39,362 nucleotides of DNA from contig CAIMVC010000292.1 in NCBI GenBank assembly GCA_903844825.1, positions 1-39,362 on the forward strand, written 5' to 3'. Every line of letters begins with the position of its first letter. The first letter of the stretch is position 1. The DNA is from an uncultured Burkholderiales bacterium. Lineage in GTDB: Bacteria; Pseudomonadota; Gammaproteobacteria; Burkholderiales; Burkholderiaceae_C. Under the pieces are notes generated by a model. That model saw nothing but the letters and a program-made list of their open reading frames with translations. It searched no databases and was not told the origin of the DNA. A program made the translations under genes and the position numbers. Of this stretch, positions 33,880 to 39,362 are shown piece after piece.

Positions 33880-36360
33880 TCAGCCCAGCACGATCGAGCT
33901 CAGCAGGTCGTTGCCGATCGCGTAGCCCATACCGATCAGGCCCGGATGCTGTGCCAGCAGGCTCTGCCTGGCCTGGCTCAGGTCTTCGTGCAGGCCTTGC
34001 ATCTGATCGGGCACGAAGTCCAGGATGCCGCTGTTCAAGTGTTCAAGCACCAGGTTGTCGAAGCTTTGCGCGCTCTGGTAGATGTCCAGCGCCTTCCAGT
34101 CGGTGATGGCGCCCTCATGGCCCCAGCGGTCCTGCAGCCAGATGCCCAGCGACTCGCCGTAGCTGTAGCGGGTGGGGTACAGGCGGGCAGTGACATAGCC
34201 GGCGTCCAGGTCGTCGCTGTTGAGGCTCAGCGACACGGCCCTGGCCTCATCCGCGCCGATCAAGATGTGCAGCGTGTCGCCGACGGCGGGCGCCGAGCCG
34301 TCCATCGCGTCGAGCGCGGGCAGGTCGATGAAGATCCTGGTGTAGGGATCGTCCCCCTGCGCGGAGGGCAGCGGCGGCAGCACCAGGGCCAGGCTGGGCT
34401 GACCCGGTGCGTAGAGGTCCAGCGCCCAGGTTTGGGCCACGTTCAAGGTGTTTTGGTCGCCGGCGGTGCCGATGATGATCACGGCCGTGCTCACGTGGTT
34501 CGCCAGCGCACTGACATCTTCGCCGGCCGGCCAGACTTGTGCCAGCAGCGTGCTCAGAAAACTCTCGTCGCCCAGGTCAATGGGGGCGGTTCCGGCGTTG
34601 GCGATGGCGTCGGCCAGGGCCGCGGTCAGGGCCAGGCGCTGTGCCGCGCTGTCCGCGCCCAGGGTGACCAGGCTGGCCACCTGCACGGCGGCAATCTGCA
34701 CTGGCAGGCCCTCGTTAGCGCTGGTCTGCAGCGGGTCAAAGTTGGTCAGGTCAAAGCCGGCGGGCAGGCTCAAGGTCAAATTCAGGGCCTGCGCCACGGC
34801 ACTGGCCGCCGCGGCTACCGTCATGCCATCCTGATGGACCAGTGCTTGCACCAGCGTCGTCAGCGGGTTGACGACCACCGCGCCGGCCGGCGCCTGCAGC
34901 ACCATCTGGTTGGGCTGGCTGGTGAAGGTGTCGAGCCCGCCCGTTGCGATGACGGGAGCGCTGGCGTCCGCCGGCGACAGCGCGAGCAGGCCGTACCTAT
35001 TGCTTGTCAGGCCGGTGTCTTCATTGGCGCTGGGGCTGCCGTTGCCATCACGGTCGGCGTAGATGCGCGCACCCCGGATCGGGCCGTCGGCGAGCCAGCC
35101 GAGATGGAACGCGGCCAGGGCATTGCCTTCGGGGCTGCGCAACTGCGCGCTGTGGCTCAGGGCGCTGGCGTCGTAGGCCAGGCTGAAGCCGCCGCTACGC
35201 AGGTCGCTGCCCGCCGCCAGGTGCAGCTCAAGCCCCCAGACGGCATTGGCGCTGCTCAGCGTGCCGATGTCCGCCAGCGTCAGCGTTTGGCCGGCCTGGC
35301 TCAGGCTGAAGGCGGGCAACAGGCCGGCGAGGTCGATGGGGGTTTGCAGGTCGTCGGCAAACTCGATCAGGACCGTGTCGCTGGAGGCTTCGCCCAGGAC
35401 GTTGAGCAGCGTGGGACCGGTGGTGTCCAGCGCCGGGCCGCTGGCCCGGGCGCCTTGTCCCGGGTTGCCGGCCAGGTCGGTGTAGCTGGCGGCGGCGACT
35501 TCGAAGGTCGCCATCACATCGCTGATGCCGTCGACGGCCCTGAATGTGGCGGTGTAGGTTTGCGCGTCGATTTGCTGCAGGGGGCCGAGCCGGCCGTAAG
35601 TGGCCAGCACATCGGTGGCCGCATCAAAGTCGCGCACGGGTTCGCTGAAGCTGAAGGTGATGGTGGCGCTTTCACCCGCGATCAGCGCTGACTTGTTGCT
35701 GGAAATGGTGAGCGTGGGCGCGGTCTTGTCATCGCTTTGGCTTTTGTTGCTGAAGCTGGCGGCCAGGCCAGCCGCACCCGCGCCCAGGCCCAGCATGGCC
35801 GCCGTGCTCAGGCCGGCGCCGGTGGCACCCGTTGCTGCCGCACTGGCGGCGCCGGTCGCCACGCCGCCGCCAGCCGCACCTGTGCTCACGCCGGCATTGG
35901 CCAGCAACCAGCCAGGTTCCCAATTCGGCAGCGCGGGCAGGTTGGGCAGATTGCTCAATTGCCAGGACTGCTCCCAGGTCTGGCTGTGGCCCTGGCCAAT
36001 GCTCTGGCCCGGGGTGGCAGAGGCAGGGCCGGTCGCGGGGTCTACGCCCTCTGATGAGCCCATGGCAACGGCGGCCGGCAACGCGCTGACAGCCGCGACT
36101 GCGCTGTCCCCTGGCGCCGATGCCTGAGGCTCGGCGTAGCCGGCCGGCACGTCCTCGGCCTGAGCCGAGGGCATGGCGTCGTCGGCATCTGCGCGCGCCT
36201 GGCGCCGCAACCACTGCGGCGCGCTGTGAGGCAGGGCCGCCATGCTTTTGTCAACCGGCTGCCGCCGCCCGCTTGGCGGCGGCGAGGCTGCAGCGCTTTG
36301 CTGTGGGCTGTGGGTGGGGTCGGTTTGCCTTGGGGTGAGGGGTGGGGTCTGAACTTGCAT
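33880..36360 (-). CDS. Ig-repeat protein (826 aa), paralogue of the giant protein
   Basis: It has the same plan as the neighbouring 2542-residue protein. Residues 1-145 are disordered, Pro/Ala-rich and without Sec signal. A GWLLANAG motif (150-157) comes before an Ala/Gly-rich hydrophobic stretch (158-203). One Bap-type Ig-like repeat (about 213-312, TFSFSEPVRDFDAATDV) and a second Ig-like region follow. An IRGARIYADRDGNG segment (428-441) and a helical region with VVVNPLTTLVQALV complete it. It lacks the Met-rich, DPGTGT and EF-hand parts. It ends IGNDLLSSIVLG, but the frame stays open beyond the stop. Function unknown; adhesin-like or exported. Confidence 0.82.
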   Translation of the reverse strand: MQVQTPPLTPRQTDPTHSPQQSAAASPPPSGRRQPVDKSMAALPHSAPQWLRRQARADADDAMPSAQAEDVPAGYAEPQASAPGDSAVAAVSALPAAVAMGSSEGVDPATGPASATPGQSIGQGHSQTWEQSWQLSNLPNLPALPNWEPGWLLANAGVSTGAAGGGVATGAASAAATGATGAGLSTAAMLGLGAGAAGLAASFSNKSQSDDKTAPTLTISSNKSALIAGESATITFSFSEPVRDFDAATDVLATYGRLGPLQQIDAQTYTATFRAVDGISDVMATFEVAAASYTDLAGNPGQGARASGPALDTTGPTLLNVLGEASSDTVLIEFADDLQTPIDLAGLLPAFSLSQAGQTLTLADIGTLSSANAVWGLELHLAAGSDLRSGGFSLAYDASALSHSAQLRSPEGNALAAFHLGWLADGPIRGARIYADRDGNGSPSANEDTGLTSNRYGLLALSPADASAPVIATGGLDTFTSQPNQMVLQAPAGAVVVNPLTTLVQALVHQDGMTVAAAASAVAQALNLTLSLPAGFDLTNFDPLQTSANEGLPVQIAAVQVASLVTLGADSAAQRLALTAALADAIANAGTAPIDLGDESFLSTLLAQVWPAGEDVSALANHVSTAVIIIGTAGDQNTLNVAQTWALDLYAPGQPSLALVLPPLPSAQGDDPYTRIFIDLPALDAMDGSAPAVGDTLHILIGADEARAVSLSLNSDDLDAGYVTARLYPTRYSYGESLGIWLQDRWGHEGAITDWKALDIYQSAQSFDNLVLEHLNSGILDFVPDQMQGLHEDLSQARQSLLAQHPGLIGMGYAIGNDLLSSIVLG

Positions 36361-36506
36361 CGGGTGGTTTCTCGCCAGGGGTCAGGCCGCCGGCTATTGA
36401 AAGAAATGGAGTTAAACGAGATGAAAAAAATAGGCAGCGTGACAGCGCCCCGCTGTGGGTGGAGAGTGGCGCCGACTCAAATCAAGGGTGCCGGCGCCGG
36501 CTGAAG
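36361..36506. other. Spacer upstream of the 826-aa protein gene
   Basis: A 146-bp leader lies between the 826-residue gene and the small repeat-bearing ORF. A run of seven A (36424-36430) and a weak GGCGAG ribosome-site candidate before the ATG at 36360 are all I can point to. I see no gene and no clear promoter. Confidence 0.4.
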
Positions 36507-36740
36507 CTAGGGTTGGGCCAACAGCTTGTCGTGCTGGGCCTGGGCTTGCCGAGCGTCGACCCATTCGTTGGCCGGTTGCGCCGCGCCGTCGGCGCCGCTG
36601 AACGCCAGCACCGATTGTTGAAAGGCCGAAAGGCCGAAAGGCCGAAAGGCCGTGGGCGGGACGGGCAGGGGGCGTTCATGGGGGGCTCCGCGGGGACGTT
36701 GGTGAATGGGTGAGCTGCTGCAAAAAGTTACGAAAGACAC
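36507..36740 (-). CDS. Small ORF of unknown function crossed by an 8-bp tandem repeat
   Basis: A 77-codon frame from GTG 36740 to TAG 36507. I do not recognise the product. Its C-terminal half (QQSVLAFSGADGAAQPANEW, then VDARQAQAQHDKLLAQP) looks protein-like, while the N-terminal half is Pro-rich and unconvincing. Four copies of an 8-bp repeat cross the middle. A better start, ATG 36679 with a GGAG ribosome site, is out of frame with four copies but would be in frame with three, giving 54 residues. The gene may be in an off state, or it may be a remnant. Confidence 0.35.
   Translation of the reverse strand: MSFVTFCSSSPIHQRPRGAPHERPLPVPPTAFRPFGLSAFQQSVLAFSGADGAAQPANEWVDARQAQAQHDKLLAQP
36621..36652. 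repeat. 8-bp tandem repeat AAAGGCCG, four copies
   Basis: Four perfect copies of AAAGGCCG lie head to tail. The unit length is not a multiple of three, so adding or losing a unit shifts the reading frame of the ORF that crosses it. Such tracts are known phase-variation sites in surface genes of other bacteria. Confidence 0.9.
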
Positions 36741-37064
36741 ATTTTGACAAATAAGTCCTTATGATAAATAGAATAACAATCGTTTGCAAATTGTTTCAAA
36801 AACAGAGGCACCACCGCCGGATAAGGTCGACACAGGACCCGGCTCGCTATGTGGTGATGTCGCGCTGAGACTCTTCTTCGGGCGCCGTTAAACTGGACTC
36901 AATTTTTAACAAATGGCGGTTCGTGTTGGCTTCATGAGGCCCAAAGGGCCGCTGCAATCCATGCTCTGGACTGCCACGGCCCTCGATCCCGCCGGGGTGC
37001 AAGGGGCGCGGACCCCGCCGCAGACGCACACATCGAACCGTCGCCATCGACTGAAAGAAGCACC
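36741..37064. promoter_or_regulatory. AT-rich spacer with plus-strand promoter candidate
   Basis: This 324-bp stretch precedes a chaperone gene. A consensus TTGACA lies at 36744-36749, with TAGAAT at 36769-36774 as a -10 at a long 19-bp spacing; TAAATA at 15 bp is an alternative. The next 300 bp contain no gene I can support. The run before 37065 has a GAAAGAAG ribosome-site candidate for the chaperone gene. Confidence 0.4.
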
Positions 37065-37559
37065 ATGTCAGCCCAAGACCGCTTTGTGTACACGCTCCGT
37101 GAGTTCGTCGACCTCGTCGGCGGCGACCCGGCGAGTCTGGATGACGGGGCTGAGCTCGAATTCGAGTTCGACGGCATGCTGGCCTTCATTTTTCAGCACC
37201 CCCAGGATGACGCCGTGGTGATCGACATTGAGGTCTTGCAATTGCGGCAGCCGCAAACCGAGCCGGTGAATCTGGAGCGTTTTTTGCTGCTGCACCAGCT
37301 CAACGGACTGACGCGCTTCACGCACGGCGCGCAGGCGCAGGTCTCTGTCGACCACATGCTGATGGTCACGCGCAGCCTGCCACTGAGCCAGATGACGGGG
37401 CAAAAGCTGGCCGAGACACTCGATCAGATGTTCGATGTGGCAGCCGATCTGCGCGCCATGTGGACCGACTTGCAAGCACTCCTGGGGCGCACCGCCAAGA
37501 CCCTCCAGGGCATTGATGCCACAGCGGCCGCGCCGCTGGTGCCCGGCCAGTTCGCCTGA
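37065..37559 (+). CDS. CesT-like T3SS chaperone next to the Ig-repeat proteins
   Basis: A 164-residue acidic protein with the class I chaperone pattern: helix YTLREFVDLVGGDPASLDDG, strands AELEFEFDGMLAFIFQ and AVVIDIEVLQL, helix NLERFLLLHQLNGLTRF, strand VSVDHMLMVTRSLPLS, and last helix QKLAETLDQMFDVAADLRAM. No classical effector gene adjoins it. Its neighbours are the 826-residue Ig-repeat protein (divergent, 700 bp away) and the BapA-like gene downstream. It may serve one of these or an unlinked effector. Confidence 0.75.
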   Translation: MSAQDRFVYTLREFVDLVGGDPASLDDGAELEFEFDGMLAFIFQHPQDDAVVIDIEVLQLRQPQTEPVNLERFLLLHQLNGLTRFTHGAQAQVSVDHMLMVTRSLPLSQMTGQKLAETLDQMFDVAADLRAMWTDLQALLGRTAKTLQGIDATAAAPLVPGQFA

Positions 37560-38163
37560 TTTTTCTAGCTCCTTTGCTGGCTTCTTGCATCCCCTGACGG
37601 TGGGGGGCGCCGGGCGCAGTTGCCCGGCCACACCGCCGCAGCACCCGCCTAACCGATGGGTCACGGGGCGGTGAGCAGGTAATTCCAAAGTAAGTGCCTA
37701 GGGTGGACACCCTCCAGCGCCTCTGCAGCACGTCCCGACACCCGCTCCAACGCACTTTCCAAGACTTGGGCGCGGCGCGCGGGAGCGACCTAGATTGTTG
37801 CTAAATGTTGATTTTTTGAACAATTGAAAATCGGAAATTCGTCAGAGATCCCACATTTTTTGGACGGGTAATGCGTTCACAAGCTCGCTGCGCCAGAGCG
37901 TTCGGCGCTGACATAACTAGTTGTTTTATATTAATAAAATTAACTTTTACGAAATTTAATCGTCTGAGTAGAGGTTTTTTGTACCAATTTATTGAAATTC
38001 TTTATCTAGAGAAATGAGTAGTTGGGTATTTTTTTTTCGAAAAAAACGATCTAAAAAGTGGAAGAATGTTGCTCAATTGTTTACATTTGTTACCTATTGA
38101 CCTAGCTCTTGCTCCATCTGGGCTTTTACAGGTGGCTTTTGCATCGATTTTTAAGCCGACTCT
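37560..38163. other. Long AT-rich spacer before the BapA-like gene
   Basis: 604 bp without a convincing gene. Near the chaperone end is a perfect hairpin, GCCGGGC-GCAGTT-GCCCGGC (37609-37628), a possible terminator without T-run. From about 37795 the sequence becomes strongly AT-rich, unlike the rest of the window, and contains a 16-bp perfect palindrome of seven T, CG and seven A (38031-38046). This looks like a regulatory region for the large gene downstream. I could not place a promoter with confidence. Confidence 0.5.
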
Positions 38164-39362
38164 ATGATCTTGTTGAAAGTAAAACTTCAGTTGCAGGCCA
38201 AGCCTACAACTGCATCCTCGCGTCCAGACGGCGCTCCCGTCGTGCTGGCGGAGCGTGACCTTCCCGAACAAGGTGGTCCGGTTTTTCTGAAGGCCCAAAA
38301 GGGCGTCATCTACAGCCTGATTGACAACCGCACAGGTCGGGTTCTGGCCGCACAAAAAATCCTGCGCAAGGGGAAAAACCTGCAGGTCGAGGTCGAAGGT
38401 CAGACGATTCTGGTGGTCCAGGATTTCTATGAGCTCAGCCCGGCGTCCGAGCCGGACAGTCCGCAGTACCTGGCCGATGCGGGCGACGCTACCTGCGCAC
38501 CGACCCTGGTCGACGTGTCAGCCTACGGCGAGCGTTCGGCCAGCCAGGCCCTGATCTGGTCGCCTGATGGTCAGGCTTGTGTGCTGTCCGCAGGCCTGCC
38601 CGCCGCTGGTACACCGTCACCCGCGGCTGCCACTTCGGGCTTGGGCAGTGTGGGCGTGGGCGCGGCGGTGCTCTTCGGTGCTGCCGCTGGCGGCGGCGGT
38701 GGCGGTGGTTCAGTGGCGGTGAACAAAGCCCCCAGCGCCGTCACGCTCACCCCGGCGCTCATCGCCAACACGCTGATAGAGACCGCCAGCACCACCAGCC
38801 GCACCAAAGTCGCCGACATTGCGGTGGCCGACGACGCACTGGGCAGCAACACCGTCTCTTTGAGCGGTACCGACGCGGCGAGCTTTGAGGTCATTGGCAC
38901 GGCGCTTTACCTCAAAGCCGGCGTGGCGCTCAACTACGAAGCCAAGCCGAGCTACGACGTCACCGTCAACGTCGCCGACGCCAGCGTGACCGGCAGCACA
39001 GCCGTCAGCACCCCATTCACCCTGAGCGTGAGTGACGTCAACGAGGCCCCCAGCGCCGTCACGCTCACATCAGCGCTCAGCGCCAACACGCTGGCAGAAA
39101 ACACGAGCACCACCAGCCGCACCAAAGTTGCCGACATCGCGCTGGCCGACGACGCGCTGGGCAGCAACACCGTCACCCTGAGCGGTACCGACGCGGCCAG
39201 CTTTGAAGTCATTGGTACGGCGCTCTACCTCAGAGCGGGCGTGGCGCTCAATTACGAAGCCAAGCCGAGCTACGACGTCACTGTCAACGTCGCCGACGCC
39301 AGCGTGACCGGCAGCACAGCCGTCAGCACCCCATTCACCCTGAGCGTGAGTGACGTCAACGA
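38164..39362 (+). CDS. BapA-like cadherin-repeat protein, N-terminal part (partial)
   Basis: The frame is open from ATG 38164 to the right edge (399 complete codons). Residues 1-110 resemble the BapA-prefix-like N-terminal module of large type I-secreted adhesins, with KGVIYSLIDNRTGRVLAAQK and GKNLQVEVEGQTILVVQDFY. A Gly/Ala-rich hydrophobic stretch (about 158-182) including seven Gly follows. From residue 187 come tandem 106-residue repeats beginning NKAPSAVTL or NEAPSAVTL and ending TPFTLSVSDV, which are cadherin-like. Two full repeats are visible and a third begins at the edge. It is probably a very large biofilm adhesin; a type I exporter is expected but is not in the window. Confidence 0.85.
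   Translation, partial: MILLKVKLQLQAKPTTASSRPDGAPVVLAERDLPEQGGPVFLKAQKGVIYSLIDNRTGRVLAAQKILRKGKNLQVEVEGQTILVVQDFYELSPASEPDSPQYLADAGDATCAPTLVDVSAYGERSASQALIWSPDGQACVLSAGLPAAGTPSPAAATSGLGSVGVGAAVLFGAAAGGGGGGGSVAVNKAPSAVTLTPALIANTLIETASTTSRTKVADIAVADDALGSNTVSLSGTDAASFEVIGTALYLKAGVALNYEAKPSYDVTVNVADASVTGSTAVSTPFTLSVSDVNEAPSAVTLTSALSANTLAENTSTTSRTKVADIALADDALGSNTVTLSGTDAASFEVIGTALYLRAGVALNYEAKPSYDVTVNVADASVTGSTAVSTPFTLSVSDVN
38722..39357 (+). repeat. Two tandem 318-bp cadherin-type repeats
   Basis: Unit 1 spans 38722-39039 and unit 2 spans 39040-39357, both exactly 318 bp. The 3' halves are almost identical at the nucleotide level, including silent positions, and differ at few sites. This indicates recent duplication or gene conversion. 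The window ends five bases into a third unit. Confidence 0.9.

Noticed and set aside
33139-35691. 850-codon plus-strand frame across the Ig-repeat gene and its spacer
   Set aside because: Gln/Arg/Gly-rich shadow of the real minus-strand gene; the repeat reads (LGE)n only because of the 9-bp tandem repeat.
36621-36652. CRISPR-like repeat
   Set aside because: The units are only 8 bp and contiguous, without spacers.
36913-37221. 102-codon plus-strand frame upstream of and overlapping the chaperone
   Set aside because: The chaperone frame has a clear CesT pattern and its own ribosome site; the overlapping frame has none.
38002-38355. 117-codon minus-strand frame before the BapA-like gene
   Set aside because: It overlaps the start of the BapA-like gene antisense, runs through the T/A palindrome, and has no recognisable domain; chance openness in AT-rich DNA is more likely.

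Overview
The window is a GC-rich stretch of a proteobacterial chromosome. It carries an almost complete type III secretion system (T3SS) of the Ysc family, followed by effector-type genes and very large Ig-repeat surface or secreted proteins. Gene order on the minus strand (sctI-J-K-L ... N-O-P-Q-R-S-T-U, a small chaperone, sctC) matches what I know of the Bordetella bsc locus. A filament-like tip gene also resembles Bordetella bsp22. I therefore infer a betaproteobacterium, probably Burkholderiales; the genus cannot be fixed from the sequence alone.

Layout. (1) Positions 1-16688, minus strand, form one tightly packed transcription unit. It starts at a divergent promoter region (16689-16789) with a small coiled-coil gene. 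Then come a Bsp22/EspA-like filament gene, a TPR chaperone, the two hydrophobic translocators, a second TPR chaperone, a YscG-like gene, and the inner rod, ring, stalk, ATPase, C-ring and export-gate genes, ending in the secretin sctC, which runs off the left edge. A TPR chaperone and a 522-residue hydrophobic substrate gene sit between sctL and sctN. (2) Positions 16790-23078, plus strand: sctW (YopN-TyeA fusion), a SycN-like chaperone, sctX, sctY, sctV, sctD, a YscE-like gene and the needle sctF, most joined by ATGA overlaps. (3) Positions 23079-25846 hold a palindromic dispersed element, a 610-residue putative effector with a kinase (APH-fold) catalytic motif, its CesT-type chaperone, and a scar encoding a perfect tyrosine-phosphatase P-loop. 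(4) Positions 25847-36360, minus strand: two paralogous Ig-like proteins (2542 and 826 residues) without Sec signals. (5) Positions 36361-39362: a spacer with an 8-bp tandem repeat in a small ORF, another CesT-type chaperone, an AT-rich spacer, and the start of a BapA-like protein with near-identical 318-bp cadherin-type repeats that runs off the right edge.

How it works together: the two divergent operons supply the needle complex, export gate, ATPase, gatekeeper, tip filament and translocon. The genes to the right supply candidate cargo with dedicated chaperones. The most interesting points are the kinase-like effector pair, the phosphatase scar, the cargo-chaperone pair embedded inside the machinery operon, and a CesT-type chaperone gene next to giant Ig-repeat proteins, which raises the possibility that these leave the cell by the T3SS. 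No transcriptional regulator, tRNA, rRNA, transposase or CRISPR array was seen.
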